Of a stretch of DNA of 64,000 nucleotides, positions 8,950 through 18,271 are shown piece after piece. Both the position numbers and the translations under genes were made by a program. The stretch is taken from the NCBI RefSeq assembly GCF_022843985.1, contig NZ_JALHMP010000015.1, positions 35,213 through 99,212 of the forward strand. The letters are read 5' to 3'. Position 1 is the first letter of the stretch. Each line of letters begins with the position of its first letter. This DNA comes from Phreatobacter sp. (GTDB lineage: Bacteria; Pseudomonadota; Alphaproteobacteria; Rhizobiales; Phreatobacteraceae). The notes beneath the pieces were generated by a model. That model searched no databases. It worked only from the letters and a program-made list of their open reading frames with translations, and was not told where the DNA came from.

Positions 8950-9573
8950 ATGACCGAACGGCTTCTCGTGCTCACCCGCCATGGCGAGAGCGAGTGGAAC
9001 CTGAAGAACCTCTTCACCGGCTGGAAGGATCCGGGCCTGACGGCGAAGGGTGTCGAGGAGGCCAGGACCGCCGGCCGCGGCCTCAAGGCGCTCGGCCTGA
9101 CCTTCGACGTCGCCTATACCTCGGCCCTGACCCGCGCCCAGGACACGCTGAAGCTGATCCTCGACGAGATCGGCCAGCCCGGCCTGCCGACCATCCGCGA
9201 CTTCCGCCTCAACGAGCGCGACTACGGTGATCTCTCCGGCCTCAACAAGGCCGAGACGGCGGCCAAATACGGCGACGAGCAGGTCCATATCTGGCGCCGC
9301 TCCTACGACGTGCCGCCGCCGGGCGGCGAGAGCCTGAAGGACACGGTGGCGCGCGTCCTGCCCTATTACGTCGCCGAGATCCTGCCGCGGGTGATGCGCG
9401 GCGAGCGCGTGCTGGTCGCCGCCCACGGCAATTCGCTGCGCGCACTTGCCATGGTCCTCGATCGCCTCGACGAGAAGACCATCTCGATGCTGGAACTGAA
9501 GACCGGCGTGCCGCTGATCTACCGCCTCAACGCCGATACCACGGTCGCATCGAAGCAGGTGCTGGAAGGCTAG
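8950..9573 (+). CDS. gpmA: 2,3-bisphosphoglycerate-dependent phosphoglycerate mutase
   Basis: A 207-aa histidine phosphatase-superfamily enzyme interconverting 3- and 2-phosphoglycerate. The catalytic [10 protein letters not shown] motif is near residue 8, the dPGM-type L-F-T-G-W-K-D near 22, and the second histidine is in A-A-H-G-N-S-L-R near residue 160. The short C-terminus is typical of the alphaproteobacterial form. The gene follows dapB closely. Confidence 0.93.
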   Translation: MTERLLVLTRHGESEWNLKNLFTGWKDPGLTAKGVEEARTAGRGLKALGLTFDVAYTSALTRAQDTLKLILDEIGQPGLPTIRDFRLNERDYGDLSGLNKAETAAKYGDEQVHIWRRSYDVPPPGGESLKDTVARVLPYYVAEILPRVMRGERVLVAAHGNSLRALAMVLDRLDEKTISMLELKTGVPLIYRLNADTTVASKQVLEG

Positions 9574-9587
9574 GTCGGCTGGCGCCC

Positions 9588-10070
9588 CTACGACACCTTG
9601 AGTCCGGCCTGGAGCACGGGTGCCCGCGAATCGGCTGGCGCAACCTGCGCCCGGCCGGTGGTGATCGCCATGGAAGCGGAATCATAGAAGCATCGCATGC
9701 TCTGGATCAGCCGGCCGCGGAAGCGGACGAGATCACAGCGTTCGCTGTCGATCACCCGGCCGTTCGCCCGGAACATGAGCGAGGAATGCCAGTGCACGAA
9801 GGCGTCGTCCCCCTTGGCAACGATCTTCTCGATCAGGAATTCGCGCACCTCGAAAACCCTGTGGAAATGGCCCAGCACCTCGGTCAGGCCGGCAATGCCG
9901 ATGCGCAGGCCGGCATGGGGGTTCAGCACCGGATTGCCGACCAGGGTGAACTCGCAATCCTCGCAGAACAGCGAGGCGAGGGCGAGCGTGTCGCCGCGCG
10001 CCCAGGCCGAATAGCCGACCTTCAGCTTCTGTTCGAGAGCAATATCGTCGGTGACGAGATGCAGCGTCAT
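9588..10070 (-). CDS. NTF2-like / SnoaL-fold protein
   Basis: A 160-aa protein with an NTF2-like alpha+beta barrel pattern (W-A-R-G-D...L-F-C-E-D-C-E-F, then an H-W-H-S-S strand and a C-terminal R-F-R-G-R-L strand). Such proteins include ketosteroid-isomerase-like enzymes and ligand-binding proteins; no catalytic set is clear. The ATG at 10068-10070 gives the fold start; upstream in-frame codons lack conservation signals. It converges with gpmA and has no obvious operon partner. Confidence 0.6.
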   Translation of the reverse strand: MTLHLVTDDIALEQKLKVGYSAWARGDTLALASLFCEDCEFTLVGNPVLNPHAGLRIGIAGLTEVLGHFHRVFEVREFLIEKIVAKGDDAFVHWHSSLMFRANGRVIDSERCDLVRFRGRLIQSMRCFYDSASMAITTGRAQVAPADSRAPVLQAGLKVS

Positions 10071-10320
10071 GACGTGCCTTATGCACAATAGTTCTTGCGA
10101 TTTTATGGTGGCTGTCCGCGGCAAATCAACGGCGGCCGCGGAGGATGTTGATGACGCGGCGACGGTCCCGCCGACAGGCGATGGCGTTCTTGCGGAGGCC
10201 CGACGGACACAGGACCTGGACTGGCGGGCAGGAGGTGGAAGGCGAGGCTTGCAGGGTCCCGCGCTTATGACCTAGGCTCTCTCATAAATCGATTAAAAAG
10301 ACCAGCCTGGGAGAAATGCC

Positions 10321-11175
10321 ATGCCGTCGCGCGCCGTGCGCAACGTCGACCGCTCGCTCATTCGCGACAAGGCCAGGCTCATCCGCCGCGAGACCGTGCG
10401 GCTGACCGACATCTGCGGCTCCGGCCATTACGGCTCGTCCTTCTCCATGGCCGAGATCGTCGCGCTGCTCTATTATCAGCTTCTCCATGTGAAGGCCGGG
10501 GATCCCCGCTGGGCCGACCGCGACCGCTTCACCATGGGCAAGGGCCATGCCGCCATCGGCCTCTTCCCGGTGCTCGCCGATCTCGGCTTCTTCCCCACCG
10601 AATGGCTCGACACCTACAGCCGCATGGGCTCCTTCCTCGGCGACCACCCCGAGATGAAGAAGGTTCCCGGCATCGATTTCTCGTCGGGATCCATCGGCCA
10701 CAACCTCTCGGTTTCCGTCGGCATGGCGCTCGGCGCCCGGCTGAAGGGCTCGCCCGCCCGCGCTGTCTGCCTCATGGGCGATGGCGAGATGAATGAGGGC
10801 CAGATCTGGGAGGCGGCGCAGGCCGGCGCCCATTACGGCCTCGACAACCTGATCGGCATTGTCGACATCAACGGCGCCGGCTCCGACGGCGACCCGCAGC
10901 AGACGCTGCGCTCCGAGCCCCTCAAGGACAAGTGGGAAGCCTTCGGCTGGAACACCATCGTCCTGAAGGACGGCCACGACATCGACGCGACCTTCGACGC
11001 GCTGAACCGGGCGCTAAATGCCCCGGACGGCCGCCCGGCCTGTGTCCTCGCCTATACGGTCGCCGGCAAGGGCGTCTCCTTCATGGAAGGCACCTGGCAA
11101 TGGCATCTCGGCTTCCTCGGGCCGAAGGACATCGAGCGTGCCTATGCCGAGATCGAAGCCGGCGAGATCGGGTGA
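10321..11175 (+). CDS. Transketolase, N-terminal subunit
   Basis: A 284-aa thiamine-diphosphate-binding half of a split transketolase. It shows G-K-G-H-A-A-I-G near residue 78, then the M-G-D-G-E-M-N-E-G-Q-I-W-E-A motif (ThDP/Mg binding) near 155 and V-D-I-N near 182. With the next gene it forms the heteromeric enzyme that transfers two-carbon ketol units between sugar phosphates. The start is preceded by GGGAG; the C-terminal subunit begins 10 bp after the stop. Confidence 0.88.
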   Translation: MPSRAVRNVDRSLIRDKARLIRRETVRLTDICGSGHYGSSFSMAEIVALLYYQLLHVKAGDPRWADRDRFTMGKGHAAIGLFPVLADLGFFPTEWLDTYSRMGSFLGDHPEMKKVPGIDFSSGSIGHNLSVSVGMALGARLKGSPARAVCLMGDGEMNEGQIWEAAQAGAHYGLDNLIGIVDINGAGSDGDPQQTLRSEPLKDKWEAFGWNTIVLKDGHDIDATFDALNRALNAPDGRPACVLAYTVAGKGVSFMEGTWQWHLGFLGPKDIERAYAEIEAGEIG

Positions 11176-11185
11176 GGAGACGGGC

Positions 11186-12262
11186 ATGAGCCAGAGCGAC
11201 AGATACCGCGCCAATCCCCCCGCCCCCGGCATGGCCTACATGTCGGCCGAGCTGAAGAAGACCATCGACCTCTCCGAATCGACCGTCACCGACGATTTCG
11301 ACGAGCGCTCCTGGGACATGGTCGTCTCCCTCGGCCTGTCCCGGCAGCTGACGACCGGCAGGACCCTGATCGAACTCGCCGAGGCCGGCCATGACGACAT
11401 TGTCGTCTGCACCGCCGATCTCGGCCGGCCGACCCAGGTCATCGGCTTCGGCCAGGCCTATCCGGACCGTTATTTCAACTTCGGCATTGCCGAGCGCAAC
11501 ATGATCGGCGCCGCCGCCGGCCTCGCCACCATGGGCCTGACGCCGGTCATCTCGAATTACTCGTTCTTCCTCGCCCTGATGGGCGTCGAGAACATCCGCA
11601 ACGACATCTGCTACACCAACCTGCCGGTGAAGATGGTCGGCACCCATTCCGGCATCGCCATGGGCTTCTACGGCACCTCGCACCATTGCTGCGAGGATAT
11701 CGGGGCGCTGCGCGCCATTCCCAACCTGACGCTGATGGCGCCCTGCGACGGCCATGCCCTGTCCTCGGCGCTGCGGACCAATATCAAACATCCCGCCCCG
11801 ATCTATTTCCGCGCCGGCCGCGGCCGCGAGGCCGTCGTCTACGACAGGGAATTCGACTTCCGCATCGGCGGGTCCAACACCCTGCGCGACGGGCGCCACG
11901 CCACGGTGCTCGCCATCGGCAATCTGGTGAAGGCAGGCCTCGACGCCCACGACATCCTGAAAGCCGAGGGGATCGAGATCACCGTCGTCGACATGTATTC
12001 GATCCGGCCGCTCGACCTCGAGGCGGTGCGCGCCGCCGCGAAGCGCGGCCCGATCATCTCGGCGGAGGAGGCGAACGTCACCGGCGGCTTCGGCGCGGCC
12101 ATCGCCGAGGTCATCGCCGAGGAGGGGCTCGGCACCCGCCTGACCAAGGTCGGCATGCCCGATGCCTATGCGGTGCTCGGCCCGCCGACCCACCTCTACC
12201 GCCACTATGGGCTCGACGGCGAGGGCGTCGCCGCGGCGGTGCGCAAGGCGCTGAAGGCTTGA
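11186..12262 (+). CDS. Transketolase, C-terminal subunit
   Basis: A 358-aa pyrimidine-binding plus C-terminal half of a split transketolase. The conserved F-N-F-G-I-A-E-R-N-M (catalytic Glu in the E-R-N/Q motif) is near residue 100, followed by T-H-S-G-I near 155 and a C-terminal transketolase domain. The RBS GGTGAGGAGA lies between the two subunits, so they form one operon. The N-terminal 40 residues (M-S-Q-S-D-R-Y-R...) are an extension before the domain. Confidence 0.88.
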   Translation: MSQSDRYRANPPAPGMAYMSAELKKTIDLSESTVTDDFDERSWDMVVSLGLSRQLTTGRTLIELAEAGHDDIVVCTADLGRPTQVIGFGQAYPDRYFNFGIAERNMIGAAAGLATMGLTPVISNYSFFLALMGVENIRNDICYTNLPVKMVGTHSGIAMGFYGTSHHCCEDIGALRAIPNLTLMAPCDGHALSSALRTNIKHPAPIYFRAGRGREAVVYDREFDFRIGGSNTLRDGRHATVLAIGNLVKAGLDAHDILKAEGIEITVVDMYSIRPLDLEAVRAAAKRGPIISAEEANVTGGFGAAIAEVIAEEGLGTRLTKVGMPDAYAVLGPPTHLYRHYGLDGEGVAAAVRKALKA

Positions 12263-12292
12263 GCTGAAAGCTCAGGGCCTCTGGGGGAATGG

Positions 12293-12446
12293 CCCCACCC
12301 GCACCCTCCCCGCGCTGCGCGCGGAGTGGGGACTTCGACGACGGGCGAGTCCCTGAGACGGTCGTGCCTGGCCCCACCGCCGTCGAACGGGCCGGGACGC
12401 AAAGGTCCCCCTCCCATCGCGGAGCGAGGGGAGGGTGCGGGTGGGG
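12293..12446. repeat. Dispersed intergenic inverted-repeat element, copy 1
   Basis: A 154-bp element bounded by CCCCACCCGCACCCTCCCC on the left and its near-perfect inverse GGGGAGGGTGCGGGTGGGG on the right. The inner arms (GGACTTCGACG side and GGTCCCCCTC side) enclose about 70 bp of loop. A second copy of almost the same length is at 22205-22357. It fills the space between the convergent transketolase and purC genes. It encodes no protein and resembles the MITE/REP-like palindromic families of alphaproteobacteria. Confidence 0.85.
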
Positions 12447-12466
12447 CATTTCCAGCCCCTCGCCCC

Positions 12467-13438
12467 TCAGAAATACCCGGCGAGGTTTTTCCGGATCCGG
12501 TCGATCACCCGACCCGCCTCGGGGCGGATGTCGAAGCGCTGGCCGGTGATGGTCTCGAAGGCCTCGATATAGACCGCGGCCGTGGCCACGATCACGTCGG
12601 CGGGGATTTCCGGGATGGCGTCCTTGTAGGGATCGCAGCGCGCCACGACCCAGTTGCGCACGAAGTCCTTGTCGAAGCTCTCGGGCTTCTCGCCCGCGGC
12701 GAACCGCGCGGGATAGCTGTCGGCCTTCCAGTAGCGGCTCGAATCCGGCGTATGAATCTCGTCCGCCAGCACGATGCGGCCGTCGCGGTCGGTGCCGAAC
12801 TCGTACTTCGTGTCGACGAGAATGAGGCCGCGCTCGGCGGCGCGCTTCTGGCCCCGCGCGAACAGGGCGAAGGCATAGGTTGTCAGAGTCTGCCACTGCG
12901 CAGGGGTGACCAGCTTCTGGTCGAGGATCTGTTCCGGCGACAGCGGCGCGTCATGGCCCCCGTCGAAAGCCTTCGACGTCGGCGTGATGATCGGCTGCGG
13001 CAGGCGCTGGTTGTCCTTCAGCCCGTCGGGAAGGGTGATGCCGTACATCTGCCGCTCGCCCTTCTTGTACAGCGTCAGGACGGAGGTGCCGGTGGTGCCG
13101 GCGAGATAGTCGCGCACGACGATCTCGACGGGCAGGATGTTGAGGCGCTGGCCCACCACCACGTTCGGGTCGGGATAGGAGAGGACATGGTTCGGACAGA
13201 TGTCCGCCGTCTCCTCGAACCAGTAGCGTGCCGTCTGGGTCAGCACCTCGCCCTTGAAGGGGATCGCCGCGAGAATGCGGTCGAAGGCGCTGATGCGGTC
13301 CGTGGCGATGATGACGCGGCTGCCGTCGGGCAGGTCGTAATTGTCGCGCACCTTGCCGCGGTAGTGGTTGGGCAGTTCGGGGATGGTCGCGTCGTCGAGG
13401 ACGCGATGGGCGTTCGCCCTCAGCTTCACCAGATCCAT
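12467..13438 (-). CDS. purC: Phosphoribosylaminoimidazole-succinocarboxamide synthase
   Basis: A 323-aa SAICAR synthetase of purine biosynthesis that ligates aspartate to CAIR using ATP. The N-terminal G-K-V-R-D-N-Y-D-L motif is near residue 30, with [10 protein letters not shown] near 45 and the [11 protein letters not shown] signature near 215. The ATG at 13436-13438 gives the family N-terminus. This longer form (over 300 aa) resembles the fungal/alphaproteobacterial type. Confidence 0.93.
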   Translation of the reverse strand: MDLVKLRANAHRVLDDATIPELPNHYRGKVRDNYDLPDGSRVIIATDRISAFDRILAAIPFKGEVLTQTARYWFEETADICPNHVLSYPDPNVVVGQRLNILPVEIVVRDYLAGTTGTSVLTLYKKGERQMYGITLPDGLKDNQRLPQPIITPTSKAFDGGHDAPLSPEQILDQKLVTPAQWQTLTTYAFALFARGQKRAAERGLILVDTKYEFGTDRDGRIVLADEIHTPDSSRYWKADSYPARFAAGEKPESFDKDFVRNWVVARCDPYKDAIPEIPADVIVATAAVYIEAFETITGQRFDIRPEAGRVIDRIRKNLAGYF

Positions 13439-13588
13439 GGCCGTCGATCTCCCCGCGAACCGGTCCCTCCTTATCGTCTCGGCGGGGCCGGCGTCGACGC
13501 CCGAGACCAATTGTCCACCGCCGACGGCTTGACCGGGGGGGCGTCATCGTCTTCGCTCCGGCGTCGCTCTTTCCCAAGCGTGAGATGT

Positions 13589-14110
13589 ATGGAAGCCTAC
13601 GTCACCCCGGTCATCGAGTTCGTCAAAGCCAACCAGGCTTGGGCTCCCGCCATCATCTTCGCGCTGTGCTTCGCCGAGTCCCTGGCGGTGCTGTCGCTGG
13701 TCGTTCCGGCCTGGGCGATGATCGTCGCCTTCGGCCCGCTGATCGGATCGGCCGGCATCCCCTTCTGGCCGATCCTGGCGGCGGCCGTCCTCGGTGCGAC
13801 GCTGGGCGATGCCGTCTCCTACTGGTTCGGCTATGTCTTCAAGGACCGTATCGCCAAGATCTGGCCGCTCTCCCGGCATCCGGAAATCCTGCCCAAGGGC
13901 CAGGCCTTCTTCGACAAATGGGGCGTCTGGGCGATCTTCATCGGCCGCTTCTCGGGACCGCTGCGCGCCTCCGTTCCGCTGGTGGCGGGGATGCTCGCCA
14001 TGCCGCAATGGAAATTCCAGATCGCCAATGTCCTCTCGGCCATTCTCTGGGCGGGCGCCCTGCTGGCGCCCGGCAACATGCTCGGCCAATATCTGAAGGT
14101 CCTGCACTGA
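13589..14110 (+). CDS. DedA family membrane protein
   Basis: A 173-aa integral membrane protein of the DedA/VTT family, with four to five hydrophobic segments. The conserved G-x-x-x-G-D-x-x-x-Y-W-x-G-Y near residue 70 and the F-I-G-R-F-x-x-P-x-R-A-x-V-P-L-x-A-G motif near residue 112 are diagnostic. DedA proteins are implicated in lipid flipping and membrane homeostasis. The gene is divergent from purC and has a plain ATG start after GTGAG. Confidence 0.85.
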   Translation: MEAYVTPVIEFVKANQAWAPAIIFALCFAESLAVLSLVVPAWAMIVAFGPLIGSAGIPFWPILAAAVLGATLGDAVSYWFGYVFKDRIAKIWPLSRHPEILPKGQAFFDKWGVWAIFIGRFSGPLRASVPLVAGMLAMPQWKFQIANVLSAILWAGALLAPGNMLGQYLKVLH

Positions 14111-14134
14111 CCGGCTTCCCGATGGCAGGCAGAC

Positions 14135-14941
14135 TCAGGCCAGCGTCGCCGTGCCCAGATGCTCGACCGGGAAGGCGTGGACGTCCTGCAGCAATTCGAC
14201 GAAGGCGCGCGCGGTGAATTCGGTCAGTTCGCGCCCGCTCGCCGGCGTGGCGGCAGCCGCATTGCCCATGGCGCCGGCGGTGGAGAGGTCCTCGCTCAGC
14301 CAGCCGAAGGCGATGCGCTGCGTCGCCCTGAGGTGCCGGTAGCGCTGCTCCATCAGCACGGCGGCGGAGACGAAGTCGCGGGCCTTGGCCATATGCACGA
14401 GGTCGCGGCGGAAATGCAGCATCTGCGACGTCTCGATGGCGCCGCCGTGGATGCCATGGACGTGCTCGGCCTCCGGGAACAGCCCCTCCGGCGCACCCAG
14501 CCGGTGCCAGGAGCACTGGACGACGAACATGCCGTGGCGGCGGCGAAGGTCCCGCGCCACGATGTCCATCGTCGCGACATTGCCGCCATGGGAATTGGCG
14601 ATGACGAGCTTGCGCAGCCCGGTTCGCGCGATGCTGTCGCCGATCTCGTTCAGCAGCCGGATCTGCGTCTCGGCGGACAGGGTGATCGTCCCGGGAAAGG
14701 CGGCGTGCTCGTCCGACTTGCCCATCCACACCGTCGGCAGGAAGGTGACCGGCAGCCCCTTCGGCAGGATGGCGCGCACGGCCTGCCCATTGCCATCGGC
14801 AATGACGGTATCGACGGAGACCGCCAGATGCGGGCCGTGCTGCTCCATCGCTGCGATCGGCAGGACGGCGATCCACGATCCGGTCTCTCCCGACCGGAAC
14901 TCCTCCGTGGTCATGTCGCCCCAGAGCTGTTTCGGCAGCAT
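14135..14941 (-). CDS. Creatininase family protein
   Basis: A 268-aa creatinine amidohydrolase-family enzyme. It has the metal-binding M-E-Q-H-G-P-H-L near residue 33, an acidic V-D-T near 44, H-G-G-N near 115 and a late G-I-H-G-G-A-x-E-T-S motif near 165. The family opens cyclic amides or formamides (creatininase, MftE, FAPy deformylase); the substrate here is unknown. It lies downstream of Lrp and RidA genes on the same strand, suggesting a small nitrogen-catabolic operon. Confidence 0.8.
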   Translation of the reverse strand: MLPKQLWGDMTTEEFRSGETGSWIAVLPIAAMEQHGPHLAVSVDTVIADGNGQAVRAILPKGLPVTFLPTVWMGKSDEHAAFPGTITLSAETQIRLLNEIGDSIARTGLRKLVIANSHGGNVATMDIVARDLRRRHGMFVVQCSWHRLGAPEGLFPEAEHVHGIHGGAIETSQMLHFRRDLVHMAKARDFVSAAVLMEQRYRHLRATQRIAFGWLSEDLSTAGAMGNAAAATPASGRELTEFTARAFVELLQDVHAFPVEHLGTATLA

Positions 14942-14990
14942 CGCGCCCTCCCGCTCGTCTCCCCGACCTGATTCGCGCCGGTCCTGATCC

Positions 14991-15386
14991 CTAGCCGGCC
15001 CTGGCCGCCACCACCTCGACCTCGACCTTGAATTCGGGCCTGGTGAAGCCCGAGACGATCATCAGCGTCGAGGCCGGCGGCGGGCTGGCGACGTGGCGAT
15101 CGCGCGAGGCCATGTAGCCCGCCATATGCGCCCGGTCGGTGACGAAGGCATTGATGCGGACGATGTCGCCCATGTCCATCCCGGCGGCAGCGAGCATATG
15201 GCCGATCGCGGCGAAGCACAGGTCGGCCTGCGCCTCCACCGCCTCGGGAATGACGCCGTCCGGGGCGAGGCCCAGTTGTCCCGAACAGAACAGCATCCGC
15301 GTCCCCGCCGGCACGACGACGGCGTGCGAATATCTGGCGAAGGGGGCCGGCATGGCGGCCGGCGTCAGTTTCTCGAGCATGGTCAT
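14991..15386 (-). CDS. RidA family protein (enamine/imine deaminase-like)
   Basis: A 131-aa YjgF/YER057c/UK114-family protein. It has the F-C-S-G-Q-L-G block near residue 33, an L-x-A-A-G-M-D-M-G-D-I-V-R-I-N-A-F-V strand-helix near 67, and the end strand R-P-E-F-K-V-E-V-E-V-V-A-A. RidA proteins hydrolyse reactive enamines made by PLP enzymes. The usual active-site arginine is not clearly present at the expected late position, so it may be one of the other Rid subgroups. Its ATG overlaps the stop of the Lrp gene (ATGA). Confidence 0.8.
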   Translation of the reverse strand: MTMLEKLTPAAMPAPFARYSHAVVVPAGTRMLFCSGQLGLAPDGVIPEAVEAQADLCFAAIGHMLAAAGMDMGDIVRINAFVTDRAHMAGYMASRDRHVASPPPASTLMIVSGFTRPEFKVEVEVVAARAG

Positions 15387-15847
15387 GTCTTGCCCATCTG
15401 GATCGGCAGGGCCGTCGTCTGCTTGATCCGCTCCATGGCGAAGCGCGACGTGACGTTCTTCAGCGGCATCTGGGCGATCAGGCGCTTGTAGAAGGCGTCA
15501 TAGGCGTCCATGTCCGCCACCACGACGCGCAGCATGTAGTCGACGTCGCCGGCCATCCGGTAGAACTCCATCACCTCCGGCATGGCGGCGACGAGTTCAG
15601 CGAAGCGGCCGAGCCAGGCCTCGGAATGGTCGGAGGTCTCCACCGACACGAAGACGGTCAGCCCGAGCCCGAGTTTCTTCGGGTCGAGCAGGGCTACGCG
15701 CCCCTTGATGATGCCCTCGGCTTCGAGCTTCTGGATGCGCTTCCAGGCGGGCGTGGTCGACAGGCCGGACCGTGACGCGACTTCCGCGATGGAGAGCGAA
15801 GCGTCCGTCTGCAAAACGGAGAGAATGCGGCGGTCCGTGTCGTCCAT
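15383..15847 (-). CDS. Lrp/AsnC family transcriptional regulator
   Basis: A 154-aa Lrp/AsnC regulator. The N-terminal D-D-T-D-R-R-I-L-S-V-L-Q helix-turn-helix includes S-I-A-E-V-A and the recognition helix S-T-T-P-A-W-K-R-I-Q-K-L-E. The C-terminal RAM effector-binding domain has the G-D-V-D-Y-M-L-R-V-V motif near residue 105. It overlaps the RidA gene by 4 bp, so it likely regulates its own operon in response to an amino acid. Confidence 0.88.
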   Translation of the reverse strand: MDDTDRRILSVLQTDASLSIAEVASRSGLSTTPAWKRIQKLEAEGIIKGRVALLDPKKLGLGLTVFVSVETSDHSEAWLGRFAELVAAMPEVMEFYRMAGDVDYMLRVVVADMDAYDAFYKRLIAQMPLKNVTSRFAMERIKQTTALPIQMGKT

Positions 15848-15976
15848 CCCTGGGCATCCCTTCACTGGGAATTGATCTTGCCACGAGGTTTAGACGGTCC
15901 CGCGCGCCATGGCGAGCGAGACAAGGGTCTTATACACGCCTGCCGGGTACGCGCCGCGACAAGCGACGGCGCGACC

Positions 15977-16309
15977 TCAGTTGCCGGCGTAGAAGGCGGC
16001 CGGCCAGGGCCAGTTCACCATATAGGCCGGCGCGCCCCAGAAGCGGTCGCGACCCGGCTTGCCGCGCATCGAGCTGGACATGGCCACCAGATCGCCGTTC
16101 GAGGTGAAGGGCGCGAAGAGCATGTCGGGGCGCGCACTCATGCGGTCGCCGGGGAAGGTGACCTTCGGGGTCACCAGCCAGCTCGGCCGCGAGACGCGCA
16201 CCTCGGGGGGCGCGTTGCGACGCTGCTGGGCCTCGGCCTGCTGCACGGCCGCTTCGACGGCGAAGACGGCCGTCACTGCGACGAGGCCGATGGCGAAATT
16301 GCGGATCAT
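15977..16309 (-). CDS. Small exported protein of unknown function
   Basis: A 110-aa protein with a clear N-terminal signal peptide (M-I-R-N-F-A-I-G-L-V-A-V-T-A-V-F-A-V then A-E-A-Q). The mature part is rich in Pro, Arg and Trp, and ends in W-P-W-P-A-A-F-Y. I recognise no domain. An AGGACCTC sequence upstream of the ATG is a plausible RBS. It stands alone between an Lrp operon and a GNAT gene. Confidence 0.55.
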   Translation of the reverse strand: MIRNFAIGLVAVTAVFAVEAAVQQAEAQQRRNAPPEVRVSRPSWLVTPKVTFPGDRMSARPDMLFAPFTSNGDLVAMSSSMRGKPGRDRFWGAPAYMVNWPWPAAFYAGN

Positions 16310-16365
16310 GAGGTCCTCCCGATGCGTTGGCGAACTCTAGCCTTACGCCGCGTCCGGGTCGAGAG

Positions 16366-16405
16366 CATGCCGGCCACAGATTGAAGAACTGTGACCGGCA
16401 GGCAT
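16366..16405. terminator. Intergenic hairpin, possible terminator of the GNAT gene
   Basis: An imperfect inverted repeat, GCATGCCGGCCACAG and CTGTGACCGGCAGGC, with a short loop, just beyond the stop of the minus-strand GNAT gene. There is no T run, so termination is uncertain. Confidence 0.35.
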
Positions 16406-16413
16406 CGCACGCC

Positions 16414-17004
16414 TCAGGCAGCGCGGCGCCAGGCTTCGGCAAGGTCCAGATCTTGCAAGCGCGGCACGTCCCTGCCCGTCGGGCTGACGAGGCCCCGGGC
16501 GCCGTCCAGTGCGCCGGGAACCAGGTCCAGCCCGAGAAACCGCGACCGCTCCACCGGTCCCGGCATCCACAGGCGCTCCATCCTCGCCGCCGCGAAGCCG
16601 AAACGCCGGTAATAGGGTTCGTCGCCGACCAGGATGATGGCCCGGTGGCCCTCGTCCCGTGCCCGCCCGATCGCCTCCCGCATCAGCAGGCCGCCGATGC
16701 CGGACGAACGGATCGCGCCGTCCACCGCGAGCGGCCCCAGCAGCAGCGCGGGGCGATCGGGTCCGAGCGTCACGTTCCACAGGCGCACCGTACCGACCAG
16801 ATGCTTGCCGGCAGTCGCCACCAGGGCGAGCCGGTCGGCCGGTAGTCGCCCCTCGCGCAGGCGCTCGGAGGTCTTCTCGGACCGGTCGGCGCCGAAGGCG
16901 GCGTCGAGCAAAGTCTCGCGCGCGGCGATATCGCGAAGCTGCTCGTCGCGGACGACGATGGGATCGGCGAGAACGGGATCCTTGAGGGAAACATGCACGG
17001 TCAT
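16414..17004 (-). CDS. GNAT family N-acetyltransferase
   Basis: A 196-aa GNAT acetyltransferase. It has strand L-L-L-G-P-L-A-V (motif A start) near residue 86, the acetyl-CoA-binding R-S-S-G-I-G-G-L-L-M near 96, and the motif B-like G-D-E-P-Y-Y-R-R-F-G-F near 125. The last motif is typical of the YhbS-type subgroup. The target is unknown. The ATG at 17002-17004 is the first start compatible with the fold. Confidence 0.8.
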   Translation of the reverse strand: MTVHVSLKDPVLADPIVVRDEQLRDIAARETLLDAAFGADRSEKTSERLREGRLPADRLALVATAGKHLVGTVRLWNVTLGPDRPALLLGPLAVDGAIRSSGIGGLLMREAIGRARDEGHRAIILVGDEPYYRRFGFAAARMERLWMPGPVERSRFLGLDLVPGALDGARGLVSPTGRDVPRLQDLDLAEAWRRAA

Positions 17005-17125
17005 GGCCGTGGTCCTTCTCTGGCGAGAGAGTGACGACAGCCCTCGTGCCGGGCGAGAGCCACGGCCGGTCGGGACGGTTGCTGGGCGGGGAGCCCGCCC
17101 GGTCACCCGGGCGGGAGGAGGAGCG

Positions 17126-18271
17126 TCAGATGCAGACGCTCGCCAGCGGCGCGAAGCCGTTGAAGCCGACCGTCGAATAGGTCGTGGTATAGGCCCCGGT
17201 CGCCTCGATCAGCACCTTGTCGCCGATCGAGAGCGACACGGGCAGGTCGTAGGGCTTCTTCTCGTACATGACGTCGACCGAATCGCAGGTCGGTCCAGCC
17301 AGCACGCAGGGGGCCGTCGCGTCGCCGTCTCGCTCCGTGCGGATCGGATAGCGGATCGCCTCGTCCATGGTCTCGGCGAGACCGTGGAACTTGCCGATGT
17401 CGAGATAGACCCAGCGCACCTCGTCCTCGTCCGACTTCTTCGAGATGAGGACGACCTCCGACTCGATGATGCCGGCATTGCCGACCATGCCGCGACCCGG
17501 CTCGATGATCGTTTCCGGGAGGCGGTTGCCGAAATGCTTGGTCAGCGATTCGAAGATGGCCGCGCCATAGGCTTCCGCCGCCGGCACGTCCTTGAGGTAC
17601 TTGGTCGGGAAGCCACCGCCCATATTGACCATCTTCAGCTCGATGCCGCGCTCGGCGAGCGTGGCGAAAATCGAGGAGGCCGTGGTCAGCGCCTGGTCCC
17701 AGGCGCCCATGTTCGTCTGCTGCGAGCCGACATGGAACGACAGGCCATAGGCCTGCAGCCCGAGGCGGTGGGCATGTTCCAGCACGCGCGGCGCCATCTC
17801 CGCCGCGCAGCCGAACTTGCGCGAGAGCGGCCATTCGGCGCCCTCGCAGTCCTGCAGGAAGCGGCAGAAGACCTTGGCGTCCTTCGCGCCGATCAGTGCG
17901 GCCTGACGGGCGATCTTCTCGACCTCGGCCTCGCAGTCGACGGCGAACAGGCGCACGCCGTACTGCAGGGCGCGCGCGATGTCCTTTTCCTTCTTGATGG
18001 TGTTGCCGAAGGAAATGCGCTCGGGCGCGGCGCCGGTCGCCAGGGCCTGCTCGATCTCGACCACGGAGGCGCAGTCGAAGCAGGACCCCATCTCGGCGAG
18101 CAGGTTGAGGATTTCCGGGGCCGGATTGGCCTTCACCGCGTAGAAGACGCGCGTGTCGGGCAGGGCCCGGGCGAATTTGGTGAAGTTCTCGGCCACGACC
18201 TCGAGATCGACGACCATGATCGGGCCATCGTCGCGGCGGTTGCGGAGGAATTCGCGGATACGGTCGGTCAT
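17126..18271 (-). CDS. Ornithine/lysine decarboxylase, fold type III PLP enzyme
   Basis: A 381-aa alanine-racemase-fold decarboxylase. The PLP lysine is in V-F-Y-A-V-K-A-N-P near residue 48, S-F-H-V-G-S-Q follows near 180, the phosphate-binding G-G-G-F-P is near 215, E-P-G-R-G is near 255, and the substrate-binding C-D-S-x-D motif is near 318. It makes putrescine (and possibly cadaverine). The upstream 500-nt leader suggests regulation by RNA. The gene stands alone on this strand. Confidence 0.9.
   Translation of the reverse strand: MTDRIREFLRNRRDDGPIMVVDLEVVAENFTKFARALPDTRVFYAVKANPAPEILNLLAEMGSCFDCASVVEIEQALATGAAPERISFGNTIKKEKDIARALQYGVRLFAVDCEAEVEKIARQAALIGAKDAKVFCRFLQDCEGAEWPLSRKFGCAAEMAPRVLEHAHRLGLQAYGLSFHVGSQQTNMGAWDQALTTASSIFATLAERGIELKMVNMGGGFPTKYLKDVPAAEAYGAAIFESLTKHFGNRLPETIIEPGRGMVGNAGIIESEVVLISKKSDEDEVRWVYLDIGKFHGLAETMDEAIRYPIRTERDGDATAPCVLAGPTCDSVDVMYEKKPYDLPVSLSIGDKVLIEATGAYTTTYSTVGFNGFAPLASVCI

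Noticed and set aside
12326..13588. Plus-strand open frame joined to the DedA gene
   Set aside because: It runs antisense to purC and through an inverted repeat. DedA homology starts only at 13589.
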